The position numbers and the translations under genes were made by a program. 64,000 nt of DNA. It comes from a bacterium (GTDB lineage: Bacteria > Planctomycetota > Planctomycetia > Pirellulales > Pirellulaceae). Positions 28,116 to 38,193 of this stretch are shown here, piece by piece; the stretch's first letter is position 1; the number at the start of each line of letters is the position of its first letter. A model generated the notes under the pieces. It was not told where the DNA came from and did not search any database. It saw only the letters and a list, made by a program, of their open reading frames with translations. The DNA lies in assembly GCA_030430075.1 (NCBI GenBank), contig JAUIGN010000010.1, positions 150,790-214,789 of the forward strand, given 5' to 3'.

Positions 28116-31100
28116 TTACTTGCCGGACACCCATTGCGCTTGAGCCGCCGAACCCGGCACGTCCGCCAGGGTCAGGCGGAGCGGATCGGAACGGTGGTCA
28201 CGGTCAATCGCGAACGTCAGCGTATGACGTCCCGTCGACAGGCTCAGCTTCATCTTCTCCCGCAGCGGCGTCGGCTTGCTGTCGAGCCAGAATTCCAGGT
28301 TGGCGGACGAGTTGAAACTGATCATGACTTCACCGGGCGTCGTGACCTCGATCTGGCAACGAACGAAACTGGTCGGCGGCGTCTCCCGGTGCGGCTTGAG
28401 GTGGGGTAACCCGGCCAGCGGAAGTTGGCCGCTCACCAGGCTGTACGCCGGTTCCCAGCTCAGAGCGGCATCATCCGTCGCGGCGATGTCGAAACTGGTA
28501 CGGTTCAGCCGGCGATGAGCTTCCGGCGTATGGATCAATGTCTCCCACCGGCGTGCGACGCGGGCGTTACCGACCGCGAATTCCCCCACCTTCCCCAGGC
28601 GGGAAAGAAACGTCACCAGATCAACCAGCTCGGTCCGGGTCAACGCATCCGCCGCACCGTCGGGCATCAACGAACGGCCGTCGACCTTTTCGTCGATCGA
28701 GTCCACTCGAATCGTGACGAGGCGATCCTCTGCGTCACGCAAGACGAGCTCGGTGTCGTTGCTGCGGACCGGGATGCCCGTCGTCACCCGACCATCGTCG
28801 GTGACGACAACCAGCGAATGATAGTTCTCCTTGACCTTCTTGGCCGGCTCGATCAATGCTTCGATCAAATAGTCGACCTGGGCACTGGCGCCGACACTGA
28901 TCAGGTCCGGGCCAACCAGACCGCCGGCACCTCCGATGGCGTGGCACTTCAGGCACTGCAGCTCGCGACGGCGAAAGATCGCCTGCCCGCGGTGCGGATC
29001 TCCCCGCTCTGACACCTCCTGCACCAGCGAGGCGACGAGCTCGGGTGTCAGTTTCCACCCTGCATTGTTCAGCTCGCCCGCCTCCTGAATCGCCCCAATC
29101 AAGGATTGGTCCGGCTGTCCCGAACCGCGCACCACACGCAGCAACAACTTGGCGACGTCCGTATCGATTTGGCGGTCGTCGAGTGCGGCGGCCAACGCAG
29201 CCGGGCCTTGTTTTCGCTGCAGCAACTGGCCGACCACCGCTGCGGGATCGTCTCCCGCCGCCATCTTTGTCAGCCGTGCGGCCGCGAGCTGAGCCGCGCG
29301 GTGCGGGGCGAGCGTCGCCAAGACATTGATCGCCCGTTGGCCGACCTCTACTCCGTCGGCGAAGCCTGAGATTCTCACCAGTTCCTTGACGCTGGCTTCG
29401 CCGCCGAGCGACGCGATCGCATCGACGGCAGCCAGCCGGACCCGCAACGGCTCGTCGGCATCGCCGGCCAGCTCGTTGAAGGTCTGCCGCAACGATTCCA
29501 CTTTCCAGACGCCGGCCGCGCGTGCCGCGGCAGCACGCAACGACTCGTCGGAATCGGTCAGTAACGCGGCCAACGCCGCCAGGTCGCCGGCGGGCCGGAC
29601 CTTCCGTTGCCGCGTGCTGTCGGCCATCGCATTCAGGAGTTGCTGACGCTGCTCGGCCGGCAGATCCGACGCCGTGTCCACGACCATTTCCAACAACTGA
29701 GCCAGTTCGTCCGGGCCGCCCAGGGTTGCCACCAGCGTCAATACCTGCCCGCTCCGCTCGGCCGGCACGCGCTGACCGCGTACCAGGTTCAGCAGCGGAC
29801 GGGCGATCGCCGGGGAATCGACGGCCTGCAAGGCGAAAGTAAGATGCTCAATCCGGCCGTCGAAATCGAGACTGCCGTCTTGGACCAAGGGAAGCCAGTG
29901 TGCCTTGAGTTCCCGCATCGTCTTCCAGAGCGCGAAATCGAGGAACCGGTCGAGCGGTCGATCGAGGGCCAGCAGGGCGGTCTGGGCCGCTTCCGTCGTG
30001 GGCACCGCGGCCAACGCTCGGACCGCTTCCAGACGGACGCGCGGATGCGGATCCGTCACACCGACCCGGTACCGTTCCAGGGCATCGCTGCGCAGACGGG
30101 GTTGCCAATCCGAGGCGACGCGCATTGCCGCCGCCCGCACTCGATGGTCGCCGGACTGCAACAGTTCCAGCAGCAGGCCTTCGTTGACCGAGTTCAGCGC
30201 CTGGTAGAGCCAGAGCGCCTCGAGCCGGTGATGATCGAATTGTGCGTCGTCGCGGTCGAGCGCCTCCAGCCAGGCAGCCAGCGGCGTACGAACGGCTTCC
30301 AGGCCGCGTTGCTTCAAGAGCAGCTTGGCATGCAGCCGGTTCCACTGTTCCGGATGCTTGAGAACGTCCAGGAGCGACTCGGTCTCCGCACCAACCAATT
30401 CGACCCGTTTCACCAAGGGGCGGTCCTTGGCCGTGATCCGCCAGATCCGTCCATGCGTATGGTCGCGCCGCTCGTCGCGAAAGTCGACTTCGCCGTGTTG
30501 GATAATCGGGTTGTACCAATCGGCCACGTAGATGGCGCCGTCCGGACCCATCTTGACGTCGATGGGGCGAAACGCCACATGCGACGTCTTGATTAACTCC
30601 GTCTCCTGCCGAGAGGCATATCCGGCTCCATCCTCGCGAACGACGAACCGGCAGACGCGGTGTGCCCGAAAATCGTTTGTGATCATGTTGCCGGCGAAGT
30701 CGTCCGGCAAATGGCGACCGGAGACAACCTCCAGCCCGCAATGTTTGGGGCTGCCCGGATTCAAGCCGGTCAGCAAGCGCTTGGCACCCGGCGAGGAGAC
30801 GAAGACCGAGCCGGGGAAGACATAGTTGATGCCCTCGCGGTAGGCGCCGTCGGTAGCGAACGATTGCCCCCAGGCGTCGAAGTGATGGCCCCAAGGGTTG
30901 ACGAAACCTTTGCAAAGCACATCGAGTTCCAGCGTCTCGGGACGAAACCGCCAGATCCCTCCGCCGTTCAAGCGGCGGACACCGTGGGGCGTTTCGATGT
31001 GGCTGTGGATGTAGATCGACTGGTTCATGTAGAGGCAGCCGTCGGGACCCCAACGCAACGTGTGCAGTAGATGGTGGGTATCCTCGGTTCCAAAGCCGGA

Positions 31101-31607
31101 AAGAACGATCCGCCGCCGGTCTGCCCGCCCATCGTCATCGGTGTCCTGCAGGTGCAGCAGTTCGGTGCTGTTGGCGACATACGCACCTCCGTCGCCCGGA
31201 ATGACGCCGGTGGGAATCAGCAGGCCGTCGGCGAAAACGGTTGTCGTCTCCGCCGTGCCGTCCCGGTCCTTGTCTTCCACGACCAGGATCTTGTCGGTCG
31301 CCTGTTGTCCCGGTTTGATATGCGGGTACACTTCGCTGCTGGCAATCCAGAGCCGCCCGGCCGCGTCGAAATTCATCTGGATCGGCTTGGCAATCAGCGG
31401 ATCCGAGGCATACAAATTGACCTCGAAGCCGTCGGCGACAATAAACGATTTGCGCTCGATTTCCGGATCCGGATCGGGAATGTCCTTGAGGTCGCGTTGC
31501 CCGTACGCCGGCTGCCCGCCCGCGATCATCAGCCAGGTGACAAGGACCAGAATTAACGGGGCGGTACGAAGTGCGGCGCGGCGCGAGGCGGAGAGTGAAT
31601 TCATCAT
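28116..31607 (-). CDS. PVC-type heme-binding CxxCH protein with propeller and HEAT repeats
   Basis: About 1163 residues, secreted. Order: signal peptide (SRRAALRTAPLILVLVTWLM), beta-propeller of the putative membrane-bound dehydrogenase type (about 40-400: FEVNLYASDPLIAKPIQM, VFADGLLIPTGVIPGDGGAYV, MGPDGAIYVADWYNPIIQHGE), a long HEAT-like helical solenoid (about 430-840), a c-type heme domain (CLKCHAIGGAGGLVGPDL, about 883-900) and a C-terminal beta domain. This layout is characteristic of planctomycetes and verrucomicrobia, where many paralogs occur; the substrate is unknown. Adjacent in-frame ATGs at 31607 and 31604 are possible starts. The SGNH gene ends 40 bp upstream, so the two probably form an operon. 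Confidence 0.9.
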   Translation of the reverse strand: MMNSLSASRRAALRTAPLILVLVTWLMIAGGQPAYGQRDLKDIPDPDPEIERKSFIVADGFEVNLYASDPLIAKPIQMNFDAAGRLWIASSEVYPHIKPGQQATDKILVVEDKDRDGTAETTTVFADGLLIPTGVIPGDGGAYVANSTELLHLQDTDDDGRADRRRIVLSGFGTEDTHHLLHTLRWGPDGCLYMNQSIYIHSHIETPHGVRRLNGGGIWRFRPETLELDVLCKGFVNPWGHHFDAWGQSFATDGAYREGINYVFPGSVFVSSPGAKRLLTGLNPGSPKHCGLEVVSGRHLPDDFAGNMITNDFRAHRVCRFVVREDGAGYASRQETELIKTSHVAFRPIDVKMGPDGAIYVADWYNPIIQHGEVDFRDERRDHTHGRIWRITAKDRPLVKRVELVGAETESLLDVLKHPEQWNRLHAKLLLKQRGLEAVRTPLAAWLEALDRDDAQFDHHRLEALWLYQALNSVNEGLLLELLQSGDHRVRAAAMRVASDWQPRLRSDALERYRVGVTDPHPRVRLEAVRALAAVPTTEAAQTALLALDRPLDRFLDFALWKTMRELKAHWLPLVQDGSLDFDGRIEHLTFALQAVDSPAIARPLLNLVRGQRVPAERSGQVLTLVATLGGPDELAQLLEMVVDTASDLPAEQRQQLLNAMADSTRQRKVRPAGDLAALAALLTDSDESLRAAAARAAGVWKVESLRQTFNELAGDADEPLRVRLAAVDAIASLGGEASVKELVRISGFADGVEVGQRAINVLATLAPHRAAQLAAARLTKMAAGDDPAAVVGQLLQRKQGPAALAAALDDRQIDTDVAKLLLRVVRGSGQPDQSLIGAIQEAGELNNAGWKLTPELVASLVQEVSERGDPHRGQAIFRRRELQCLKCHAIGGAGGLVGPDLISVGASAQVDYLIEALIEPAKKVKENYHSLVVVTDDGRVTTGIPVRSNDTELVLRDAEDRLVTIRVDSIDEKVDGRSLMPDGAADALTRTELVDLVTFLSRLGKVGEFAVGNARVARRWETLIHTPEAHRRLNRTSFDIAATDDAALSWEPAYSLVSGQLPLAGLPHLKPHRETPPTSFVRCQIEVTTPGEVMISFNSSANLEFWLDSKPTPLREKMKLSLSTGRHTLTFAIDRDHRSDPLRLTLADVPGSAAQAQWVSGK

Positions 31608-31647
31608 AGGTATTGGGGCGTTCGGCTGTTCCGGGGCCGCACGGCGC

Positions 31648-32919
31648 TCAATCCGCAACGCGGCGTACTTCGTACTGCCGCGGTTGTGGAAGGCGGAGGG
31701 CCGCGATTTCTTTCTCTTGTTGGGTGACGAGCGGATCGAACTGGGGAATCTCGACAGCGTTGTTGCCCTGCTCGTGTTTACGAAACAAGAACAGGTACGT
31801 TTCGTTCTGCGGCCGGTAGCGATGGAAATACCACTGGTTCTTGGCCACCACCGCCTGACGCAGTTTTTCAGCCTGCTGCTGACCGCCCCGCTGGGCGAGC
31901 GTTACGCCGGCGGCCCATTCTTCGGCAGCGGCCGCCTGGATCGCCTGGCCGTCAATCGTGAGTTCGTACGTGCCGGCGGACAGGCCGCGGATTGTCAGCC
32001 GTCCCTGGGGCAGCGTCGAGGGGCTCCCGTGGTCGTTGTGTTGAGATGCCTCCAACTGATCATCGCGGACCGCGAAGCGAGCACCTGCGGGCGATCCGTC
32101 TTTGGTGATGGTGGTCAGCGTCTGCACCGTGCAGCCGGTCGCATCGAGCGATTGCCGGGCAACGTCCAGGTCCAGCTTCCAGGCAACCGTGCGGCCACCC
32201 AGCATGCGGGCGAAATGAGGTGCGATCGCGCGATAACCGAGCGGGCTTGGATGCACACCGTTCTCCGTTAACGTTTGCCCGGGTGGCAGATCGTCGCGAG
32301 CCGCACGCATCACCGCCGTCAGATCGGCGACGGGCAGTTGCCGAGTTGCCGCCGTGGCACGTATTGCGCGCCGATAGACGGCCAGGTCGTCGTTGTACGC
32401 CGCCGGCGAAGGAAGGCCGCCTCCCAGGTCTTCGTAGGCGTGGGGTAGCAACACAATGACCCGAGTCGGCATGGCCTCCAGCGTATCGAGCAATCTGGCC
32501 AGCCCCTGTTGGAACACGGGGAGCCCCGCCGTGCCGGCATGCGCTTCGTTGCCACCGTAGTTCACAATGACCACCGTCGGTTCAGCATCGCGAACGTCCT
32601 TTTCGAGCCGCTTGAAGCCATCTTCGACCGACCCGAAGACGGCCCGCGCCTCGCCAAAAACGTTGTCGCCGCTCCAGCCCAGATTACGAACCACCAGGTC
32701 CGTCTCTGGATAACCGCTCAAGAGCGCGGCTTCACACTGGCCGTACGCCTGCATCCGCTCGAAAAACGTACCACCCAGAAGGACAACGCGGTCTCCGGGC
32801 CGCAAGCTGAGTTCATCGTCGGCCGCCAGTGGCTGAAGCGGCCCGATCGCGGCGAGACCCAGTCCCGAAACAACCAGCGCCAGGAGTGATAGCATCGCGG
32901 GCCGACAGGTGGTTTTCAT
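31648..32919 (-). CDS. Secreted SGNH/GDSL-like hydrolase
   Basis: About 423 residues. The ATG at 32919 opens a signal peptide (MKTTCRPAMLSLLALVVSGLG). SGNH-type blocks can be traced: block I in RVVLLGGTFFERM, block II in VRNLGWSGDNVFGEA, block III in VIVNYGGNEAHAG, block V with the catalytic His in ENGVHPSPLGYRAIAPHF. Odd point: block I reads GGTFFER, without the canonical GDS serine. Planctomycete members of this type commonly differ here, so esterase activity is doubtful. A C-terminal region of about 120 residues follows the hydrolase part. Position just upstream of the PVC heme protein suggests one operon, perhaps for degrading an acetylated or sulfated polymer. Confidence 0.82.
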   Translation of the reverse strand: MKTTCRPAMLSLLALVVSGLGLAAIGPLQPLAADDELSLRPGDRVVLLGGTFFERMQAYGQCEAALLSGYPETDLVVRNLGWSGDNVFGEARAVFGSVEDGFKRLEKDVRDAEPTVVIVNYGGNEAHAGTAGLPVFQQGLARLLDTLEAMPTRVIVLLPHAYEDLGGGLPSPAAYNDDLAVYRRAIRATAATRQLPVADLTAVMRAARDDLPPGQTLTENGVHPSPLGYRAIAPHFARMLGGRTVAWKLDLDVARQSLDATGCTVQTLTTITKDGSPAGARFAVRDDQLEASQHNDHGSPSTLPQGRLTIRGLSAGTYELTIDGQAIQAAAAEEWAAGVTLAQRGGQQQAEKLRQAVVAKNQWYFHRYRPQNETYLFLFRKHEQGNNAVEIPQFDPLVTQQEKEIAALRLPQPRQYEVRRVAD

Positions 32920-33143
32920 AATCTGTCGTTTTCGTAAAAATGAGGGTTGTGGAGACGAGCACGATTGGCGGTGACAATTCACGATGGGGATCGCCCGGCA
33001 AGCGGCCGGCCATCCACCAGGGAAGCGTCTCTCGGCAATCGTACTCGAAGATCCCCTCAATTTCTACGGATTGCACACGGCCCCGACACCGGTGTCCGAT
33101 GGGCACGACGGCCTGCGATTCGGCCACGTGAAGGAGAAACGTT

Positions 33144-33452
33144 ATGTATCGCTTGATTCTCGGATTGGCTGTCCTTGTGACGCTCGGGTTTGCCTCGCAG
33201 GATGCGCTTGCCGGCCACGGTCGACGTGTTGTCCGCCGGCACCATGGTGTTTATCACCACCATCGGATCCCGCACCGCGCCGTCTACCGGGCGCCCATTG
33301 TTCGCTATGGGCACCATCACGTTGGCCACCAGCACGTCTACCACGGGCCGATTGTGTATCCGTCATACGGCCATGTCGTCCACCACTATGGCTACGCTCC
33401 GGCCGGCTTCTTCTATGGTGGCCACGGAATTTCCATCCGCATCGGCTACTGA
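33144..33452 (+). CDS. Small secreted His/Tyr-rich protein
   Basis: 102 residues. AGGAG stands eight bases before the ATG at 33144, a strong ribosome site. A textbook signal peptide (MYRLILGLAVLVTLGFASQ, cut after ALA) leaves a mature protein of about 80 residues dominated by His, Tyr, Gly, Val and Arg (HHGVYHHHRIPHR, GHHHVGHQHVYH). It could bind metal or pack against the wall; no family is recognised and there is no enzyme motif. It is followed by repeat family A before a convergent gene. Confidence 0.8.
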   Translation: MYRLILGLAVLVTLGFASQDALAGHGRRVVRRHHGVYHHHRIPHRAVYRAPIVRYGHHHVGHQHVYHGPIVYPSYGHVVHHYGYAPAGFFYGGHGISIRIGY

Positions 33453-33490
33453 GCGACGCAACCACAACGCTTCATCGCGGGTCATCACAA

Positions 33491-33686
33491 ACTCAGCGCG
33501 GGTCACGCACGCGCTCTCCCGCTCGGCGCGGGTCTCTGACCCCGCCGAAACCGCTGACCGAAGGTCTCCCACCCCGCCGACCGAAGGTCTCCCACCCCGC
33601 CGACCGAAGGTCTCCCATCCCGGCGGCACGAGAGAGGTCGCCCACCCCGTCGGCACGACCGAAGTTTTCCCACCCCGGCGGCACGA
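33491..33686. repeat. Dispersed repeat family A, copy 4
   Basis: The 49-bp core at 33521-33569 is identical to the one at 12632-12680. It is extended to the right by 22-bp tandem units carrying CCGACCGAAGGTCTCCCACC, then by more diverged units ending near 33686. It occupies most of the 332-bp gap 33453-33784 between the convergent His-rich and DUF1501 genes. No gene is seen in the gap. Confidence 0.95.
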
Positions 33687-33784
33687 TAGCCTCGTTCCCG
33701 CCGTGAGTGGGACGCGTTCCCATGATGTAACGGGCTCGACGGAACCCGTCATCACTACCTGCGTGGTCGTTGGTCGTTTACCAA

Positions 33785-35230
33785 CTATGCGATGATTTTC
33801 TGGACGACTTCACCATGCACATCGGTGAGTCGGAAGTCGCGTCCCTGGTAGCGGAACGTCTGGCGGAGGTGGTCGATGCCCAGCAGTCGCAGCATGGTGG
33901 CGTGCAGGTCGTGGACACTGACGACGTCGTCGACTGCGTTGTAGCCCAGCTCGTCGGTGGCGCCGTGCGTGATTCCACCCTGGATCCCGCCGCCCGCCAG
34001 GAACATGGAAAACCCTTTGATGTGGTGGTCTCTCCCGGTTCCTTGTGCCATGGGTGTGCGCCCGAATTCGCCGCCGAAGACGATCAGCGTTTCGTCGAGC
34101 ATTCCGCGTTCTTTCAGATCCTGGATCAGGGCCGCGGTGGGTTGGTCCACTTCGCCGGCGCTCCCTTTGATCTTGGGCTTGATGTTGCCGTGATGATCCC
34201 AGCCGCGGTGATAGAGCTGGATGAAGCGCACGCCCCGTTCGGCCAGGCGCCGGGCCAGCAGACAGTTGGCGGCAAACGTCCCGTCGCCGCCCTTCGTGCC
34301 GTAGCGTTCGAAGACATGCTCCGGTTCGTCAGACACATCCATCAGTTCCGGAACACTGGTCTGCATCCGGAACGCCAATTCGTACTGGGCGATCCGCGTG
34401 GCGATCTCCGGATCGTCTTCGGTTTGATTGAGCGTTTGATTGAGCGCATTGACGGCAGACACGACGTCCCGCTGCTTGCGGTCGTCAACACCTTGTGGGC
34501 TGCTGACATAGAGGACCGGATCGCCGGTGCCGTGAAACTCGACCCCCTGATAGCGGCTGGGCAGAAAGCCGCTGTGCCATTGGCGGGCGGCAATCGGTTG
34601 CGCCTGGCCGTGGCGGCCCAGCGACGTGAGGACCACGAAGCCGGGCAGGCTGTCAGTTTCCGCACCCAGACCATACGTCAACCAGGACCCCATTGCAGCT
34701 CGACCGGAGATCGTGGTCCCGGTATTCATGAACGTGTGGGCCGGGTCGTGGTTAATCGCTTCGGTCTTTAAGGAGCGGATGATGCACATCTCGTCGGCCA
34801 CGGTTCCCAGCCGAGGAAAGATCTCGCAGATCTCCTGCCCGTTTTCGCCATACTTCTGATAGGCGTGCTGGGGTGCAAAGCAGGTGAGTTGCTTGCCCTG
34901 CAACTGGGCGATCGGCTGGCCCTTGGTGTACGATTCCGGCATCGGCTGGCCGTGCATTTCCGCCAGCTTCGGTTTGTGATCGAATGACTCGAGGTGTGAC
35001 ATGCCGCCGGCCATGCAAAGCCAAATCACCCGCTTGGCGGTGGGCGCGAAATGCAGCGGGTTGATCGTTCCCTGCGTGCCGACTCGTGCTTCGCTGGCGG
35101 CGAGCAACCGAGGATCCATCAGCGAGGCCAGCGCCGCCGTCCCCAGCCCGGTCAACGATCTGCCCAGAAAGGTGCGCCGCGAATTGTGCGTGCCGATCAC
35201 ATCTTGCAAGTGCATGCCAACTACCTTCAT
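33785..35230 (-). CDS. DUF1501 domain protein, Tat exported
   Basis: About 481 residues. Twin-arginine leader HNSRRTFLGRSLTGLGTAALASL, then DUF1501: KRVIWLCMAGGMSHLESFDHKP, GQAQPIAARQWHSGFLPSRYQGV, LAERGVRFIQLYHRGWDHHGN, TLIVFGGEFGRTPMAQGTGRDHH. The ATG at 35230 overlaps the stop of the upstream gene by four bases (ATGA), so translation is coupled to the cyclic-nucleotide/ferredoxin protein. That partner is unusual: DUF1501 genes normally follow DUF1549/DUF1553 cytochromes, as does the other copy in this window. The coupling hints at a redox role for this DUF1501 protein. Confidence 0.92.
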   Translation of the reverse strand: MKVVGMHLQDVIGTHNSRRTFLGRSLTGLGTAALASLMDPRLLAASEARVGTQGTINPLHFAPTAKRVIWLCMAGGMSHLESFDHKPKLAEMHGQPMPESYTKGQPIAQLQGKQLTCFAPQHAYQKYGENGQEICEIFPRLGTVADEMCIIRSLKTEAINHDPAHTFMNTGTTISGRAAMGSWLTYGLGAETDSLPGFVVLTSLGRHGQAQPIAARQWHSGFLPSRYQGVEFHGTGDPVLYVSSPQGVDDRKQRDVVSAVNALNQTLNQTEDDPEIATRIAQYELAFRMQTSVPELMDVSDEPEHVFERYGTKGGDGTFAANCLLARRLAERGVRFIQLYHRGWDHHGNIKPKIKGSAGEVDQPTAALIQDLKERGMLDETLIVFGGEFGRTPMAQGTGRDHHIKGFSMFLAGGGIQGGITHGATDELGYNAVDDVVSVHDLHATMLRLLGIDHLRQTFRYQGRDFRLTDVHGEVVQKIIA

Positions 35231-38193
35231 CGCCCCGGGGATGGAAATTCCGACTGCGCGTTCACACGGATGGCTGCTTCATGGGGACACTGGTCGACGC
35301 AGGCCGGCCTTTGGCTCGCCAGCGAGCTGCACAGATCACAAACCACCGCTCGCCGCTTGACCATTTCAACCTCCAAATCGAATCGCTCGCCAGCGGTCGC
35401 CGTCGCCAATTCACCGGCTTGCGGCAAGGCGTCCAGTCGCGCCGACAGCACCAGCTGATTATACTTGGGCACGAATTGGCCGCCACCGTCGGGCGGTTCG
35501 GGCGGGCTGACCTGGACGGCCAGCAGGTTCGACCCGCGGCGCAATTCGCCCGCGTCGAGCCGCGCTTGCAGTTCGTCCAACCTGGGTTTCTTTTTCGGGT
35601 TGGCGGGCGGTTCCGCTGAGATCGACCGGCCGTTCAACCAGGCACGAACCTCAAAGCCGGTGGAGCTGATGTGGAGGTGAAACGCGCCGGGGCCGAGTTG
35701 CCGGCGAGAGAGGTGAAACGGGTAGCGAAAGCAGATCGGTTCGGCAGCACTACCCGGCTCGGCCTGCCAGGCGGTCGCACTGTATGAGGCCAGTTGCTCG
35801 ACGAGGTCGAGCGTCCACTGGAAGGGGGCCGCACCGGCCGCCCAACCGCGACCCCGGAAGCGGGCAGCTTGCCAGTTGCGACCGGCGACCGCCGAGGCGG
35901 GCGCGAACTGCCACCCGACCGTCTCGTCGGGAATGATCCCCAGATCATGCATCTGAATGGAATCGTAGGGGCATTGGTCGGCGCACAGCTTGCAGCCGAT
36001 GCACCAGTCCCGAATCTCGATCTGGCCGTTGTCGCCGCGCTGGATCGAACCGACCGGACAACCGATCATGCAGGCCGGATTGAGGCATTTGCGGCAGGCG
36101 GAGGGGATCAGAAAGCGGTCGAACTTCGGCCCGTCCAGGTAGAGCCGGGAATAGCCGTCGTCATGGGTCTGCTGGCAGGCGCGCACGCAATCGCCGCACC
36201 GTGTGCACCGATCGAGGTCGATCAAGAGCAGACTCTGTCCCTGCGCCAGTCCCTCGTCGCGGTACGCCTGGGAGTGGGAGAGCGGTTCGTCTTCGCCGGC
36301 CGGCCGCAGCTCGCCTGCGACGATATCGCCGTAGCGTTCCTGCACCAGTTGGTCCACCCGCGCACGCAGCATGTCTGAACTTCCCAGCAACGACTTGAAT
36401 GCCGCGCCCTCGATCCGCACCAGTTCCACACGTCCCGGTTTGCGTTTCGAATCATCGGACGGGTGATCGTAGGCGATGCAGGTGGCCTGCCGCGGCGCGT
36501 CAAGGACGACCGCCATTTCGCCAAAGCAATCGCCCCGCGACAGGTAGCTCAGGATGTCCGGCGGTCCTTGATACAGCGTTTGCCGCCGTAACGCAGCGGG
36601 GAAGATGGCCCGCAGCGCGGCGACGCCGGCCACGCGGACTTCCAATTCGGACCACAGCTTTTTGGTGCCGCTCAGGCCTTGCGGAAAGGTGGACCAGACA
36701 TGGGCCACTTCGCGCTGCGTTAAAACGGTCGCCACATCAGGTGATGTGACGAAGTCCCGGCGGCGAATCAGCTGATTGATCGCAGAGATCACCAGTTTCC
36801 TGGCATCCTCGGTCTCCTTTCCCGCGGCGATCGATCGGACGGCCGCCTGCACGTGCGGTGCGAACCAATTCCAGACCAGCGCGGCCGGTTTTCCCACCGA
36901 TGCCGGTGGCGACATGCTCAGCGGCATCGGTGCATCTTGATCGTCGGAACCCGGCCGACCTGTGGCGGGCGCAGCCGATCGCTTCGCCTGGCCCGCGCTA
37001 CCTGTCTTCGCCCCACCTCGGGCCGCCGCCAGGATGTCGGCCGCAGACTTTCCGGCGGCGGCCGACCGTTTCGGCTTGGTGCGGGCCTCGGATCGGGCCC
37101 GATCCTGTGACTTGGCACCCGCTTCCGACGGGGTAGCGTCCGCCGGTTTGGCCGGCGGCTTGCTGCCGCGGGCTGCTGCCAGGATATCAGCGACGCTCCC
37201 CTTCGATTTCGTTGCGGGACCGGAGGCCGGGCGCGCGGCTCCGGGCGAAGACGCAGGCTCGGTCGATTCGTCGCCCGGGCCGTCGGCCGCCGCAACGAGC
37301 GCCTGGCAAAAGGCCTGCCAATCGGTGACGTCCGCTTCGCGCAGGGCGACGTGCGCACCGCGGACAACTTGCACGACGCCGCTGCGGATCAGATAGACGC
37401 TGTCGGACAGGTCCCCTTCATCGCAGATCACCGCGCCCGGTTCGACCACCTCCAACTGGGCGGCGTCGCGGAGCGTCGCCAGTTGTGCGGGGGTGAGTCC
37501 CCGAAAAATCTCCAGCCGGCCCAGGTGCGTGCTCAGGACGCGTTGTGCATAGACCTCGTCGGCCCGTTTCCGATAACCGGCATCGCTCTGTACCTTGTCG
37601 AAGATGTTGCGCAGGAACTCGATCATGTGGCAATCTTCGTCGACGACGATGGTTGCCGAGCGGGGGGCCAGCGTCATGCAGCTCATTTCGCCGAAGACAT
37701 CACCTTCCACCATCGGCGCCTGACGCGTTGCGTAGTCGATATCGGTGGGGCCGTCATTGGGAATCGACGCTGGGTCCGCACGCTCGGCCCGCCTGGCCCG
37801 GCCGGGAAGCCATCGCCCCAGCAGGCTGGTCCGAGCGACCTGGGTGCTGCCTGTCAGGAACGCCGTGGCAACTCGACGCCGCTCCGGTGGCTCTTCCGCT
37901 GCGGCTGCCGGGGGCTCGTTGCCGGAACGGAGCGCCTCCAGGCGTTGCATGTCGGCCGCACTTGCGACGTAGAAGGCGCTATGGCCCCGGTCTCCCTGCC
38001 GACAGATCGTATCCCCTTGGCGAAACTTGCGGAGCACAATCGAACCGGGAAACTTCTCCACGGAGATCGCCTTCTTGAGTTCCCCGAAGAGCTCGAATTG
38101 CTGCAACTCCTCCGAACTCAGCAGTTGGTCATCGCGACGTGGTGCCAGCTCAGCTTCCGGCTTGGCCGAGATCTTCTTGGTCGGAGAAATCAT
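35227..38193 (-). CDS. Cyclic-nucleotide-binding and polyferredoxin fusion protein
   Basis: About 988 residues. The N-terminal two-thirds carry at least two cyclic-nucleotide-binding modules: IVLRKFRQGDTICRQGD with EGDVFGEMSCMTLAPRSA, then LEIFRGLTPAQLATLRDAA with GDLSDSVYLIRSG and later GDCFGEMAVVLDAPRQA, separated by an Ala/Pro/Lys-rich linker. A ferredoxin part (about 660-770) has CTRCGDCVRAC, CRKCLNPACMIGC and CIGCKLCADQC, and a fourth Cys set (CDLCSS... ACVDQC) lies near the C-terminus after a carbohydrate-binding-like beta region. Together they could bind up to four 4Fe-4S clusters, as in electron-transfer subunits. No signal peptide, so it is probably cytoplasmic. Start ATG at 38193. 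The stop overlaps the DUF1501 start. Confidence 0.85.
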   Translation of the reverse strand: MISPTKKISAKPEAELAPRRDDQLLSSEELQQFELFGELKKAISVEKFPGSIVLRKFRQGDTICRQGDRGHSAFYVASAADMQRLEALRSGNEPPAAAAEEPPERRRVATAFLTGSTQVARTSLLGRWLPGRARRAERADPASIPNDGPTDIDYATRQAPMVEGDVFGEMSCMTLAPRSATIVVDEDCHMIEFLRNIFDKVQSDAGYRKRADEVYAQRVLSTHLGRLEIFRGLTPAQLATLRDAAQLEVVEPGAVICDEGDLSDSVYLIRSGVVQVVRGAHVALREADVTDWQAFCQALVAAADGPGDESTEPASSPGAARPASGPATKSKGSVADILAAARGSKPPAKPADATPSEAGAKSQDRARSEARTKPKRSAAAGKSAADILAAARGGAKTGSAGQAKRSAAPATGRPGSDDQDAPMPLSMSPPASVGKPAALVWNWFAPHVQAAVRSIAAGKETEDARKLVISAINQLIRRRDFVTSPDVATVLTQREVAHVWSTFPQGLSGTKKLWSELEVRVAGVAALRAIFPAALRRQTLYQGPPDILSYLSRGDCFGEMAVVLDAPRQATCIAYDHPSDDSKRKPGRVELVRIEGAAFKSLLGSSDMLRARVDQLVQERYGDIVAGELRPAGEDEPLSHSQAYRDEGLAQGQSLLLIDLDRCTRCGDCVRACQQTHDDGYSRLYLDGPKFDRFLIPSACRKCLNPACMIGCPVGSIQRGDNGQIEIRDWCIGCKLCADQCPYDSIQMHDLGIIPDETVGWQFAPASAVAGRNWQAARFRGRGWAAGAAPFQWTLDLVEQLASYSATAWQAEPGSAAEPICFRYPFHLSRRQLGPGAFHLHISSTGFEVRAWLNGRSISAEPPANPKKKPRLDELQARLDAGELRRGSNLLAVQVSPPEPPDGGGQFVPKYNQLVLSARLDALPQAGELATATAGERFDLEVEMVKRRAVVCDLCSSLASQRPACVDQCPHEAAIRVNAQSEFPSPGR

